A stretch of 64,000 nt of DNA from Maridesulfovibrio sp. (GCF_963678865.1 NZ_OY787459.1:1764501-1828500), one strand, 5' to 3'. Counted from the stretch's first letter, positions 1 through 8,342 are shown. Translations and numbers: made by a program. The notes: a model not told the origin generated them from the letters alone.

Positions 1-659
1 AGATCTCGCTGGGTATTTTCAATAACTTTGGCTGATTCTGCAACCTTGATGCTGGAGGCACGGTGGGTTCCGGCTGTGATAATGGAAGAATAAAGATTAT
101 CAAGCAGTTCGACAACCTCGTCATCATTGCCGGCAACGACTTTGACTATAGTCTGCAGGGTATGTTCACGATCACCGGGGTTGATACGCTCGGGAGAGTA
201 ACCTACACCGAAATCTTCCCCATATTTAAGACCGGATTTTCCCTCTAAGATGGGTACGCAAATATCCTCGGTCAGTCCGGGATAAACTGTTGATTCATAC
301 ACCACCACAGAACCTGCTGCCATATTTTCACCGACCATGGTGGAAGCGCTAACGACAGGACGAAGGTCCGGATTACGGGCTTCGTCAATAGGAGTGGGGA
401 CAGCAACGATGATAAACCCGCATTCCTTGATTCGGGAAGCATCTGTGCTGAATTCCACATAGTTGTGAAAATCATTTTCCAGCACTTCATTGGTTCGATC
501 GTAGCCTTCGCTCAGTTCCTTTATGCGCTGGGCTGAAATATCAATCCCCAGCACCTTAAACTTTCGGCCAAGGGCAACTGCAAGAGGCAGGCCCACATAA
601 CCAAGGCCGACCACCGCAACTGTTGTTTTCTTTTCTTCAATGTCAGAGAATTTAATCAT
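1..659 (-). CDS. Nucleotide-sugar 6-dehydrogenase, UDP-GlcNAc/TviB-WbpO-like (C-terminus cut by window edge)
   Basis: Members of this family oxidise C6 of a UDP- or GDP-sugar to the uronic acid with two NAD+, feeding capsule, O-antigen or exopolysaccharide synthesis in the cytoplasm. The frame is open from the ATG at 659 to the window edge, giving 219 codons, so roughly the first half of a usual ~430-residue enzyme is present. A Rossmann motif GLGYVG lies at residues 18-23, followed by [15 protein letters not shown] and [10 protein letters not shown], all typical of the UDP-glucose/GDP-mannose dehydrogenase family. YESTVYPG is the form I associate with the TviB/WbpO branch rather than plain Ugd. 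AGGACAAC precedes the ATG as ribosome site. The missing C-terminus carries the catalytic Cys domain, so the substrate cannot be settled here. Confidence 0.85.
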   Translation of the reverse strand, partial: MIKFSDIEEKKTTVAVVGLGYVGLPLAVALGRKFKVLGIDISAQRIKELSEGYDRTNEVLENDFHNYVEFSTDASRIKECGFIIVAVPTPIDEARNPDLRPVVSASTMVGENMAAGSVVVYESTVYPGLTEDICVPILEGKSGLKYGEDFGVGYSPERINPGDREHTLQTIVKVVAGNDDEVVELLDNLYSSIITAGTHRASSIKVAESAKVIENTQRD

Positions 660-800
660 AACCTGTTGTCCTTTATTTCTTGGATAACAAAATAAACCCT
701 TAAGAAACTTACATATAATTCAGGCCTTAAAATTTAATAGAGCAACTCAGCTCCGAAGGGGGTAGACAGAATCAACCGGCGCATATACATAGCAACTATT

Positions 801-1010
801 ATGCATATCGATTGGTCCTTTCTACTGTCCGCCCTTGGTCTGGCCTTCATTATTGAAGGGATTCCTTATTTTGTTTTTTCTGAGCGCATGCCCAGAATTC
901 TTATTTCTATTATTGAGCGCGGTCCGCGTCAGCTACGCATACTCGGACTCATCGCCATGATTTTCGGCCTGCTGCTGATCTCTTTCGGCCAGTCACTGTC
1001 AGACCTCTAG
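801..1010 (+). CDS. DUF2065 (YjeT-like) small inner-membrane protein
   Basis: This 69-residue protein has two hydrophobic segments (about residues 7-26 and 47-64) joined by a loop with the family pattern ERMPR...ERGPRQLR. Length and layout match DUF2065/YjeT proteins, which are found widely beside hflC and similar genes but have no agreed function. It stands alone between a divergent sugar dehydrogenase and the convergent ubiE gene, whose stop lies six bases away. No strong ribosome site is visible before the ATG, so the start is the weakest point. Confidence 0.7.
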   Translation: MHIDWSFLLSALGLAFIIEGIPYFVFSERMPRILISIIERGPRQLRILGLIAMIFGLLLISFGQSLSDL

Positions 1011-1015
1011 CCCTG

Positions 1016-1747
1016 CTACTCTCCGGTTTTCTCAGCCACATGGATGTATACAATCCCTGAAAGCAGGGGAATAAACATCACACGACCGAAACCAGACTCA
1101 CGCAATTCCTCTGCCAGAGCCTGTTCATTCGGGAAAGCGCGGATGGTGTCCGCCAGATAAGAATAAGCCCCGGAATCACCAGAAACAACCTTACCCAACA
1201 GGGGCAAAACCTTGTTGAGGTAAAAATTATAAACACCTTTCCAGATTTTTTTGCTTCCGGACCCGAATTCCAAAATACAAAATCTTGCACCGGGCTTAAG
1301 GGTGCGCAAAACTTCCTTATAGCAAGCCTCGCGCGGAAGGATGTTCCTGATGCCGAAAGAAATAGTAGCCCCGTCAAGGCAATTATCCGGGAGAGGCAGC
1401 ACTCTGCCGTCAGCCTGAACAGACGCAATACTTGCGCTGCGGACAGCATGTTTGCCCTCCAGCTTTTTCGCCTTACCGCAAGCCAGCATCTGATGGGTAA
1501 AGTCCATAGCCAGAACTTTCACATCCGGGTACTGACGCAACAGTTCAACGGAAACATCAAGAGTTCCGGCAGCGAGATCAAGCACCTGCCCGTCTTTGCC
1601 CGGACGAACCAGCTTAACCAGACGGTAGCGCCAATAAATATCCTGACCGGCACTTAAAAAATGGTTTAGGAAATCATACCACCCGGCAATTCTTCCGAAC
1701 ATGTCCCGGACCTTTTTGCCGTGCTCCTGATGTGATACCTGCGCCAT
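1016..1747 (-). CDS. ubiE: Demethylmenaquinone/2-polyprenyl C-methyltransferase UbiE/MenG
   Basis: The protein uses SAM for C-methylation of demethylmenaquinone, the last step to menaquinone, the expected quinone of this anaerobe and the partner of the fumarate reductase at 38.5-41.8 kb. Its 243 residues match the family length. The SAM-binding region reads VLDLAAGTLDVS near residue 56, a variant of the usual VLDLACGTGD. Other family signatures are KVRDMFGRIAGWYDFLNHFLS near the N-terminus, SFGIRN near residue 131 and ILEFGSGS near residue 158. The ATG directly abuts the stop of the upstream 61-residue gene, so the two are almost certainly translated from one message. Confidence 0.93.
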   Translation of the reverse strand: MAQVSHQEHGKKVRDMFGRIAGWYDFLNHFLSAGQDIYWRYRLVKLVRPGKDGQVLDLAAGTLDVSVELLRQYPDVKVLAMDFTHQMLACGKAKKLEGKHAVRSASIASVQADGRVLPLPDNCLDGATISFGIRNILPREACYKEVLRTLKPGARFCILEFGSGSKKIWKGVYNFYLNKVLPLLGKVVSGDSGAYSYLADTIRAFPNEQALAEELRESGFGRVMFIPLLSGIVYIHVAEKTGE

Positions 1748-1933
1748 TTACTGAGCATCTCCCTTGCCGTCAGCGGCAAGCTTCTCTTCCTGCTCCATGA
1801 CAGAGGCAACAACATCAGCATGAATAGCGCTGAAGTGTTCAGAAAAATTGGAAGGAGAAATTCTTCCAACTTCAATAAATTTAACTACTATTTCCTTGGC
1901 AACCTGCAAAGCCTGCTTCTGAATTTTATCCAT
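1748..1933 (-). CDS. Conserved small protein upstream of ubiE
   Basis: A 61-residue, mostly helical, charged protein that I do not recognise. The sequence KEIVVKFIEVGRISPSNF suggests an amphipathic helix followed by a turn. It has no signal peptide or membrane segment. AAGGA eight bases upstream of the ATG is a credible ribosome site. It ends flush against ubiE and begins just inside the stop of a 46-codon upstream ORF that overlaps a terminator hairpin. That position suggests that expression of this gene and ubiE is controlled by read-through of the terminator. Its role is unknown. Confidence 0.65.
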   Translation of the reverse strand: MDKIQKQALQVAKEIVVKFIEVGRISPSNFSEHFSAIHADVVASVMEQEEKLAADGKGDAQ

Positions 1934-2066
1934 GGTATATATCCTTGATTAGGCTTGAAAAACCCCGCCCGGTGGGAAATGGCCACGACCTCCACAGGTA
2001 GGGCGCCGGGCGGGTAAAAAGAAGAAAACCTGTTAAGCACCCTTCTTTTGTGAGGCTCTTTAGCAT
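1926..2066 (-). CDS. Putative 46-residue leader ORF overlapping a terminator
   Basis: An ATG at 2066 follows GGAGG at four bases and opens 46 codons ending in TAA at 1926-1928. The stop overlaps the start of the next gene out of frame. The product is basic with a Trp/Pro-rich core (residues 20-34, including PYLWRSWPFP). The codons for this core lie in the strong hairpin at 1963-2014, so a translating ribosome would disrupt it. This is the geometry of an attenuating leader peptide, but no amino-acid biosynthesis gene follows. It may instead be fortuitous. No homology is known to me. Confidence 0.35.
   Translation of the reverse strand: MLKSLTKEGCLTGFLLFTRPAPYLWRSWPFPTGRGFSSLIKDIYHG
1958..2014 (-). 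terminator. Terminator-like hairpin before the small gene-ubiE pair
   Basis: On the minus strand CCCGCCCGG (2014-2006) pairs with CCGGGCGGG (1972-1964), followed by TTTTT (1962-1958). The loop is about 33 bases and contains the smaller hairpin ACCT-GTGG-AGGT. It lies inside the 46-codon leader ORF and upstream of the 61-residue gene and ubiE, so it may act as an attenuator rather than a plain gene end. Confidence 0.6.
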
Positions 2067-2282
2067 GAGACCTCCAAATAGTCGACCTGCTTTTTTTGCA
2101 TACATCCGGCGTCCGAAAGGACTCCCTTACCCAAAAAACTTGTATCAGGGCTTCCGCGCCGGGAAATTTGCAACCGGGACAGCGTTTATTTCTTTTACCT
2201 AACCCAATGTGTATAAATAAATCGGCCCGGTGAACATTTCGTCCACCGGACCTATCTTTGAGATCATTTGATAACGATATAA

Positions 2283-4529
2283 TTATTCTTCAAGTTCACG
2301 GGCCAATGCCGCAATCTCTTCACGAATAATCCGTGCAGCTTCTGCAGGAACAGCCCGCTCAAGCTTCTCCGCAAGAAGCTCTTCCACCGATGCTTTGAAA
2401 GATTCTTCGAGCTCGTTCTTCATACTCTCTATTCTTTCCATCAAACGCGGAGCAAGATAATCTTCGATATCTTCTGTCAGACGACCTTTAACACGGTAGA
2501 AAGCCGGGGAGTCCGGATCCAATTCTTTCTCAAGGGCCTTGCTGACAACATCCTCAACATCCGGCAGCGAATTAATTTTTTCTTCGAGTTCATTGAGTCG
2601 AGGAGCAAGATCCGGCAATTCGCCAAGCCTGGTTTCAATCGCGGCAATACGCGGATCATGGTCAGGAATCTCGTCCAAACGGGATTCAACTGCGGTAATA
2701 CGAGGATCATGGTCAGGAATCTCGTCCAAACGGGATTCAACTGCGGTAATACGAGGATCATGGTCAGGAATCTCATCCAAACGGGATTCAACTGCAGTAA
2801 TACGAGGATCATGGTCAGGAATCTCATCCAAACGGGATTCGACGGCAGCGATACGAGGATCATGGTCAGGAATCTCGTCCAAACGGGATTCGACGGCAGC
2901 GATACGAGGCTCAAGCTCAGGGCCGGCATCAAGTTTGGCTTCTATGGAGGCAATGCGATCCTCTGCGTCTGCTCGGACTTCACGCAGTCCCAGCTGTACC
3001 TGATCCGCAACCTTGTCTCCAACTTCATCCGCTGCAGCGGCTGCAATAGCTACCACTGCCGCAGAATCGGGCCTCAAAGCTTCACTGAGCTGCTGACTTA
3101 CGGCACTCTCGACCCCAGCCCCCTGCATGACTTTTTCCTCAAGCAGACGCATGTTTTCCGCGAAAGCGGACATACTGGATTCAAGATTGTCCACCCGGGC
3201 AATACGCTCAGTAGCGGATTCTAGGTCCTGTTCAAGAACAGCTATACGTTCTGTCGCATCACCCAGAGAAATTTCAAGAGCTTCGGCCCGCTTTGCAGCA
3301 GCGGCAGCTCTTTCTTCAAGTTCTTCAATGATTGCGGCCTGCTCTCCGGCAACAATCTGACCTTCAGCTTCGTCACTCTCAAGATCGGCTTCAAGATCTG
3401 AAAAATCTATTTCGGTGTCTTCAAGCAATTCACCGAGATCGAGGTCATCATCCTCAATGTCAAACTCTTCATCATCAACCAGTTCAAGGTCGGCACCAAG
3501 ATCAACATCCCCGGCCACAAGATCGGCTCCGGCAGCTTCGCTTTCATCAGGAAGAACAGCCGCAACGGCAGGCTCCTCAATTACAGGTTCAAGAACTTCC
3601 GGTTCGGCAATTTCCACTTCTGCAGAAGGCTCGGCTTCAAGAGCAACCTCATCTAAAAGTTCCAGACCCTCTTCATGAAGCTCGACAACCTCTTCCTGTT
3701 CATCAGCAAGAAGTCCCTCAATATCCTCATCAGCAAGAATGTCTTCACCAAATCCGCCGAGATCAACATCATCCTCGACTTCGCCGAGCAACCCGTCAAG
3801 TTCGTCTTCTTCACTGCCGGAAGCTTCTTCAAGCAGGGAGTCTAAATCCTCTACAGCCGCATCATCTTCGAACAGGGAGTCCACATCCCCTACATCATCC
3901 GCAGCGACGGTCGCGTCTCCTCCGAGATCATCAATCAGGCCGTCAAGTCCGTCTGCGTCAAGCTCACCGTCTCCAACACCGTCAGCGGCAAGGATTTCCG
4001 CTTCGCCGAGATCAAAATCAATATCATCAGCCGGACCAGCTTCAACAACGGGCTCTTCCGCCGGGGATTCAAAAATTTCTGTTGCCTCTTCAGCAACTTC
4101 GCCGAGATCAAGCACATCATCGGCTTCTTCAACAATGTCATCAAGTTCAAGAACGTCACCACCGGAAACGTCTTCAACCACATCGTCAAGGACAAGGGCT
4201 TCTTCACCGGCGTCCTCGATAATGTCATCAAGTTCAAGAACATCATCACCGGCCTCAACAACATCGTCGAGTTCGATCAAATCATCACCGGAAGCTTCTT
4301 CTACAACATCGTCAAGTACAAGAAGATCATCCCCCCCATCTTCAACGACATCATCAAGCACAAGAAGATCGTCTGAATCGTCCATAGTCAATTCAGGCTC
4401 TTCAAGTTCAAGGTCTTCAGAAAAAAGGTCTTCAAGTTCCTGCTCAAAGCTGGCATCAACCTCTTCAGCAACATCATTAAGGTCGAGAACCTCTTCCGCG
4501 CCTTTATTTTCCGGTGAATCCGGGGTCAT
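2283..4529 (-). CDS. Very acidic repeat protein with C-terminal coiled-coil region
   Basis: I do not recognise this 748-residue protein. Residues 50-160 carry at least six copies of a short motif close to VLDDVVE or ELDDIVE separated by acidic linkers. Residues ~160-400 remain Asp/Glu-rich and low complexity. From ~400 the sequence is Ala/Glu/Arg-rich with coiled-coil-like heptads. Five near-identical 17-residue repeats (RIxAVESRLDEIPDHDP) plus two diverged flanking copies follow. The last ~120 residues are helical and charged, ending AALARELEE. There is no signal peptide or membrane segment, so a cytoplasmic scaffold or filament-like protein is possible, but this is inference. AAGAGGG precedes the ATG. 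It lies downstream of cytochrome c3 but is separated from it by a strong terminator. Confidence 0.8.
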   Translation of the reverse strand: MTPDSPENKGAEEVLDLNDVAEEVDASFEQELEDLFSEDLELEEPELTMDDSDDLLVLDDVVEDGGDDLLVLDDVVEEASGDDLIELDDVVEAGDDVLELDDIIEDAGEEALVLDDVVEDVSGGDVLELDDIVEEADDVLDLGEVAEEATEIFESPAEEPVVEAGPADDIDFDLGEAEILAADGVGDGELDADGLDGLIDDLGGDATVAADDVGDVDSLFEDDAAVEDLDSLLEEASGSEEDELDGLLGEVEDDVDLGGFGEDILADEDIEGLLADEQEEVVELHEEGLELLDEVALEAEPSAEVEIAEPEVLEPVIEEPAVAAVLPDESEAAGADLVAGDVDLGADLELVDDEEFDIEDDDLDLGELLEDTEIDFSDLEADLESDEAEGQIVAGEQAAIIEELEERAAAAAKRAEALEISLGDATERIAVLEQDLESATERIARVDNLESSMSAFAENMRLLEEKVMQGAGVESAVSQQLSEALRPDSAAVVAIAAAAADEVGDKVADQVQLGLREVRADAEDRIASIEAKLDAGPELEPRIAAVESRLDEIPDHDPRIAAVESRLDEIPDHDPRITAVESRLDEIPDHDPRITAVESRLDEIPDHDPRITAVESRLDEIPDHDPRIAAIETRLGELPDLAPRLNELEEKINSLPDVEDVVSKALEKELDPDSPAFYRVKGRLTEDIEDYLAPRLMERIESMKNELEESFKASVEELLAEKLERAVPAEAARIIREEIAALARELEE
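2601..2957 (-). repeat. Seven in-frame 51-bp tandem repeats
   Basis: Positions 2652-2906 hold five near-identical 51-bp units, each encoding 17 residues of the acidic protein. One diverged unit flanks them on either side (2601-2651 and 2907-2957). The central copies differ mainly by an Ala/Thr switch and synonymous changes, pointing to recent expansion by slippage or unequal recombination, so copy number may vary between strains. Confidence 0.9.
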
Positions 4530-4552
4530 AGACTACCCTCTTAAAAATTTTG

Positions 4553-4575
4553 AAAAAAGGGGGCAGGCAGCCCCC
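4553..4575 (-). terminator. Rho-independent terminator of cytochrome c3 gene
   Basis: On the minus strand GGGGGC (4575-4570) pairs with GCCCCC (4564-4559) around a five-base loop, followed by TTTTTT. It lies 23 bases beyond the cytochrome stop and before the acidic protein gene. Confidence 0.85.
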
Positions 4576-4597
4576 TTTTAATTACAATCAAGAAAAC

Positions 4598-5002
4598 TTA
4601 TTTTTTCTTGGGATGGCAGTCGCCACACTTGGTGGGGCCGGTTGCCTTTTTAGCTTTCTTCATAGCCTTGTGGCAACCCACACAGCTTGTGTCTGCCTTG
4701 GCATGGAAAGCGGAGTAAAAGGAAGTAGGTTTCTTCTTACCCTCTTTGCTGGTGTCTGAGTGACAACCTTCAACAGAGCAATTCTTGATTTCGCCTTTAC
4801 CATCCCACTTGTGGTGACACTTTGCACAGTCGAGAGCTGTGTGTCCCTTGTGAGAGAAAGCCACAGGTGATTTGGTCATTTTGGCACCGGCAGGTGCTTT
4901 CAGAACCATGTCACCGGGAGCATCAACAGCGTACAGGCTGGGAAGTGCGAAAACACAAACCAGAGCAGCTGTTACCATGCTGATAAGCAGGGTCTTTTTC
5001 AT
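4598..5002 (-). CDS. Periplasmic tetraheme cytochrome c3
   Basis: This is the small tetraheme electron carrier that accepts electrons from periplasmic hydrogenases and formate dehydrogenases in Desulfovibrio. The 134-residue precursor has a signal peptide of ~25 residues (cleavage probably near LYA-VDA). It has four heme sites: CAKCH, a CX4CH site (CSVEGCH), CVGCH and CGDCH. Distal ligands are probably among the other histidines, such as FSHKGH, the second His of CHH, and FHAK. Lys-rich stretches near the third and fourth hemes fit docking with acidic partners. GGAGG precedes the ATG, and it has its own promoter and terminator, as expected for a highly expressed single gene. Confidence 0.95.
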   Translation of the reverse strand: MKKTLLISMVTAALVCVFALPSLYAVDAPGDMVLKAPAGAKMTKSPVAFSHKGHTALDCAKCHHKWDGKGEIKNCSVEGCHSDTSKEGKKKPTSFYSAFHAKADTSCVGCHKAMKKAKKATGPTKCGDCHPKKK

Positions 5003-5051
5003 CCTCAGTTCCTCCTTAGAATAACGTTAACCTAATTACAGTCTTCTTGTG

Positions 5052-5080
5052 GATTTAATTTAGATAAAAAACCATGTCAA
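5052..5080 (-). promoter_or_regulatory. Sigma70-like promoter of cytochrome c3, inside an inverted repeat
   Basis: On the minus strand a perfect -35 box TTGACA (5080-5075) is followed by 17 bases and a weaker -10 box TAAATC (5057-5052), about 50 bases before the start codon. An 8-bp inverted repeat, GTGGATTT at 5049-5056 and AAATCCAC at 5092-5099 on the plus strand, brackets the promoter and could bind a regulator. The boxes are visible; regulation is inferred. Confidence 0.55.
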
Positions 5081-5140
5081 GCACGGTATAAAAATCCACT
5101 GATTAAAATTAGCGGTATCAAATAGTTATCCCGCGCTGAA

Positions 5141-5899
5141 TCAGATGTCATACTTATTAGCGTAACCTCTTGGGGTAAGCATTTTTCCAGCCACCTCCCG
5201 CGTAGATGAATTACCAACAATAAGAACTGTTTGCATATCAACATCATTTACATCAAGAGTATCCAGAGTAACCACCTTTACCTTCTGCCCTTCGCGGTAA
5301 GCCCGATTGACAATGCCCAACGGGGTATTTCCGGATCTAAATTTTCTCAAAATTTCAACAGCTTCCCCAAGATGCCCGGCCCTTTTCCTAGATCTAGGAT
5401 TGTAGATTGCAATCACAAAATCAGCAGAGGCTGCAGCTTCCAGCCTTTTTTCAATCTTTTCCCACGGGGTAAGCAGGTCGCTCAGGCTTACAGAAGCAAA
5501 ATCGTGCATCAATGGTGCGCCGAGCAGGGCCGCAGCCGCAGTAAAAGCCGGAATTCCCGGCACTACTTCAAAGCTTATTTTATCGAACAGATCTTCAGCT
5601 TCAAGCAATTCCATAACCAGCCCGGCCATGGCATAAATTCCGGGATCACCGCTACAGACCATGACCACGTTGCGGCCTGCCACGGATGCTTCTACAGCTT
5701 TACGGCAACGCTCAACCTCAGCCATCATCCCTGTAGAAAGGACTTCCCGGCCCTCCAGCAATTCCTGCGGAATCAGCTTTACATACCCGGTATAGCCGAC
5801 GACCGCATCCGCATCCTTAATAGCCTGCAGTGCCTGCGGAGCCAGCAACTTCATGTCTCCGGGTCCGAGCCCGATTACTTTTAAACAACCTTTTTTCAT
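5141..5899 (-). CDS. cobJ: Precorrin-3B C17-methyltransferase CobJ/CbiH
   Basis: This enzyme uses SAM to methylate C17 and contract the ring of (cobalt-)precorrin-3 in cobalamin synthesis. The 252 residues match the tetrapyrrole methylase fold: VIGLGPGD near residue 8, a second motif CSGDPGIYAM near residue 82, VPGIPAFTAAAALLGAPLMHDF near residue 112, and IAIYNPRSRKR near residue 164. It overlaps the upstream cbiG by four bases (ATGA), showing translational coupling. In an anaerobe it most likely acts on the cobalt-bound intermediate (CbiH activity). Confidence 0.93.
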   Translation of the reverse strand: MKKGCLKVIGLGPGDMKLLAPQALQAIKDADAVVGYTGYVKLIPQELLEGREVLSTGMMAEVERCRKAVEASVAGRNVVMVCSGDPGIYAMAGLVMELLEAEDLFDKISFEVVPGIPAFTAAAALLGAPLMHDFASVSLSDLLTPWEKIEKRLEAAASADFVIAIYNPRSRKRAGHLGEAVEILRKFRSGNTPLGIVNRAYREGQKVKVVTLDTLDVNDVDMQTVLIVGNSSTREVAGKMLTPRGYANKYDI

Positions 5900-6921
5900 A
5901 TTTTCTTCGCTATTGCCGCAGTCACCCGCGCACTTTTGGTCTTGGGAACCAGAACCTGTTTAGCATCTGCCAGCATCATTGCCGCCGCTTCACACACGCC
6001 GCCGACTCCCATATGTTTCATCACCATGCCCGAAGGATTGGCGACTTCAATCTCATCAAGCTCCGCTGCACTAAAAAATTTTACGTCCAGACCTAAAATT
6101 TCCGCTGCTTCAAGCAATCCCTTTTCATCGCTTTTCGCATCAATCGACCCCATGCAAAACATCGATTCAAAAGCAATGCCATTATCCGCAACAACACTGC
6201 GAACAAGCTCTAAAATCTCATCCGCAGGAACTCCGCGCCGACACCCCACCCCAAGGCTAAGGCAACGAGGATAAAGGGGTAAAACCCGTTCCGGCAGATT
6301 ATGTACACTCCAGTCCACAACAATACCGCAACGAAACCGGGACAACACCTCAAAATCATCCACCATCATAAAATAATCACTGTAAACGGATAAGTCCAAA
6401 AAACGGTCAGGATCATAAACCGGAACCTTCTCGCCATCCAGTATTGCAGCATTGATATGTTTTATTAAACCGATATTTCCAATGGTCAAACCCTGATCAC
6501 GGGCAATCAAATCAATAGAAGGGACTCCCGCACAATCAGTTGCAGTGGTAATCACCGGAACAGCGCCTGTTTTATCCCCTATCAGCCGGGCAAGTTCATT
6601 AGCCCCGCCCAGATGTCCGGAAACCAGACTGATGGCAAACGCTCCTTCCTGATCAACAACAACCACAGCCGGGTCCACATCCTTGCTTTTTAGGAGAGGC
6701 GCTATCATGCGCACCACAATCCCCGAGGCAGCAACAAAAATATGGCTCTCGTATTTGGAAAAACTATCCGCAACTGTTTCCTTGAGGGAAGTAAAAGGGA
6801 TGTCTGTTTCTACGGCGTAGCGATCCAGAACGTAGCAGTCAACCCGCAACGAATCTGCAAGCCTGTGGGCTGTCTCTGTGCCCTTGGCGGTTAAAGCATA
6901 TATAGCAATATGATTTTCCAT
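5896..6921 (-). CDS. cbiG: Cobalt-precorrin-5A hydrolase CbiG
   Basis: CbiG opens the delta-lactone of cobalt-precorrin-5A and releases acetaldehyde in anaerobic B12 synthesis. From the chosen ATG the protein is 341 residues. The N-terminal domain has FVAASGIVVRMIAPLLKSKDVDPAVVVVD and SGHLGGANELA, and the C-terminal domain has SLGVGCRRG near residue 222, all family hallmarks. The frame is open upstream to 7053, but that extension runs through a terminator hairpin and an intergenic repeat, so the ATG at 6921 (or 6933) is preferred. It precedes cobJ with a four-base overlap. Confidence 0.9.
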   Translation of the reverse strand: MENHIAIYALTAKGTETAHRLADSLRVDCYVLDRYAVETDIPFTSLKETVADSFSKYESHIFVAASGIVVRMIAPLLKSKDVDPAVVVVDQEGAFAISLVSGHLGGANELARLIGDKTGAVPVITTATDCAGVPSIDLIARDQGLTIGNIGLIKHINAAILDGEKVPVYDPDRFLDLSVYSDYFMMVDDFEVLSRFRCGIVVDWSVHNLPERVLPLYPRCLSLGVGCRRGVPADEILELVRSVVADNGIAFESMFCMGSIDAKSDEKGLLEAAEILGLDVKFFSAAELDEIEVANPSGMVMKHMGVGGVCEAAAMMLADAKQVLVPKTKSARVTAAIAKKI

Positions 6922-6939
6922 GGGGAATCCCATAGTAAC

Positions 6940-6962
6940 AAAAACGGGAGGAGTTTCCTCCC
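6940..6962 (-). terminator. Terminator between hemL and cbiG
   Basis: On the minus strand GGGAGGA (6962-6956) pairs with TCCTCCC (6952-6946) around a three-base loop and is followed by GTTTTT. It separates hemL from the cbiG-cobJ pair and argues against the longer cbiG start at 7053. Confidence 0.65.
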
Positions 6963-6980
6963 CCCGTCCAAATGAAACCG

Positions 6981-7070
6981 AATAAAAGTTTTTGGGATTC
7001 TTAAACCCTTTTGCAAAAGGGTTTAAGGCCACCGGCAGGTTCGCCGAAGGCATCCCCAGCCGCCGGAGGC
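6981..7070 (-). repeat. Intergenic palindromic element, copy A
   Basis: Read on the minus strand it starts GCCTCCGGCGGC (7070-7059), contains a 28-base perfect palindrome built on AAACCCTTTTGCAAAAGGG (7027-7000), and ends AATCCCAAAAAC plus a TTTTATT tail. It lies directly after the hemL stop. It shares flanks with the copies at 8394, 18981, 54742 and 60207. Confidence 0.8.
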
Positions 7071-7073
7071 TTC

Positions 7074-8342
7074 TTAGCCTTTAAAGCTTTTAACAGCTTC
7101 CAGAGTGGCTTCGTAGTCTGCTTCGCTGTGTGCGAAAGAGGTAAAAGTACACTCAAAGCTGGAAGGTGCAAGGTTTACTCCGTTCTCACGCATGTGGCGA
7201 TAGAACTTGGAATAAAGTTCAGCATCTCCTGTTTTTGCGGATTCAAAATCAGTTACTTCCTGATCAGTGAAGAACAGTGTGAAAATAGAAGCAATATGAT
7301 TAAGGCTGATTTTGAAACCGTTGGCTTCGAGTGCAGCCTTCATGTCCTGCGCAAGTTTGAGGGTGCGGGCTTCAAGAGCATTGTAATCCTGCTTCTGCAG
7401 TGCGCGCAGGGTTGCAACACCGGCTGCCATGGCCACCGGATTCCCTGAAAGGGTCCCGGCCTGATAAACATCGCCACAGGGAGAAATGCGGCTCATGTAT
7501 TCTTTTTTACCGCCGTAGCAGCCAACGGGAAAACCGCCGCCGATAATCTTACCGAGAGTGGTCAGGTCCGGAGTAATATTGAAGCGGGGACCGACACCGC
7601 CTGATGTTACGCGGAATCCGGTAATAACTTCATCAAAAATCAGCAACGCGCCATGCTCGTCACAAAGAGCACGCAGCCCTTCAAGAAATCCTTCCTTGGG
7701 CAGAACGAGTCCCATGTTACCGGCAACAGGCTCAACAATGATAGCCGCGATGTTTTTACCTTCTTTTTCAAAGACGGATTTTACTGCATCAAGGTCGTTG
7801 TATGGAGCAAGCAGGGTATCCTTTACGGTACCTTCGGGAACACCGGGAGTGCCGGGGATGGAAAAAGTAGCCAGACCGGAACCTGCGCTGGCCAGAAAAC
7901 AATCGCTGTGACCATGATAGCAGCCTTCAAACTTAAGAACCTTGTCACGCCCGGTAACCCCACGGGCAAGACGCAGTGCGGACATGGTAGCTTCGGTGCC
8001 GGAGTTGACCATACGCACCATCTCGATGGAGGGAACCATTTTGATAATTTCTTCGGCCAGTTCGATTTCGCCGGGACAAGGAGCACCATAGCTTGCGCCC
8101 ATATCGACAGCTTTATGAGCTGCTTCTTTGATTGCATCATAGCCGTGACCGAGCATCATCGGCCCCCAGCTCATTACATAGTCGATAAGTTCCTGCCCAT
8201 CCACGGACCACATGCGGCTGCCTTCAGCCTTTTCGATAAACAAGGGATCGCAGCCGACGGATTTGCAGGCGCGAACAGGGCTGTTAACGCCGCCGGGCAG
8301 CAGTTCCTGTGCCTTATTAAAAAGTTCAGATGATGAAGTCAT
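7074..8342 (-). CDS. hemL: Glutamate-1-semialdehyde 2,1-aminomutase HemL
   Basis: HemL converts glutamate-1-semialdehyde to 5-aminolevulinate with PLP, the entry to all tetrapyrroles (heme, siroheme, B12). The 422-residue protein has the class III aminotransferase pattern: [10 protein letters not shown] near the N-terminus, [44 protein letters not shown], and the PLP lysine in [14 protein letters not shown]. The start is set by AAGGAG seven bases before the ATG at 8342; a longer frame to 8450 runs through a repeat element and is not believed. Downstream cbiG and cobJ and the upstream Ahb-like gene make this a tetrapyrrole cluster. Confidence 0.95.
   Translation of the reverse strand: MTSSSELFNKAQELLPGGVNSPVRACKSVGCDPLFIEKAEGSRMWSVDGQELIDYVMSWGPMMLGHGYDAIKEAAHKAVDMGASYGAPCPGEIELAEEIIKMVPSIEMVRMVNSGTEATMSALRLARGVTGRDKVLKFEGCYHGHSDCFLASAGSGLATFSIPGTPGVPEGTVKDTLLAPYNDLDAVKSVFEKEGKNIAAIIVEPVAGNMGLVLPKEGFLEGLRALCDEHGALLIFDEVITGFRVTSGGVGPRFNITPDLTTLGKIIGGGFPVGCYGGKKEYMSRISPCGDVYQAGTLSGNPVAMAAGVATLRALQKQDYNALEARTLKLAQDMKAALEANGFKISLNHIASIFTLFFTDQEVTDFESAKTGDAELYSKFYRHMRENGVNLAPSSFECTFTSFAHSEADYEATLEAVKSFKG

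Noticed and set aside
1958..2220. Candidate 6S RNA, SRP RNA or cobalamin riboswitch near the GC-rich hairpin
   Set aside because: No conserved sequence blocks of these RNAs are present; a terminator with a small upstream ORF explains it better.
2652..2906. Direct repeats as a possible CRISPR array
   Set aside because: The 51-bp units are contiguous with no unique spacers, and they are in frame in a coding gene.
3332..4581. Long Ser-rich or Gln/His-rich open frames opposite the acidic protein gene
   Set aside because: Low-complexity products arise from reading the GAA/GAC-rich gene backwards; no ribosome sites.
6922..7053. Upstream extension of cbiG by 44 codons
   Set aside because: It crosses a terminator and an intergenic repeat; the family N-terminus begins at the later ATG.
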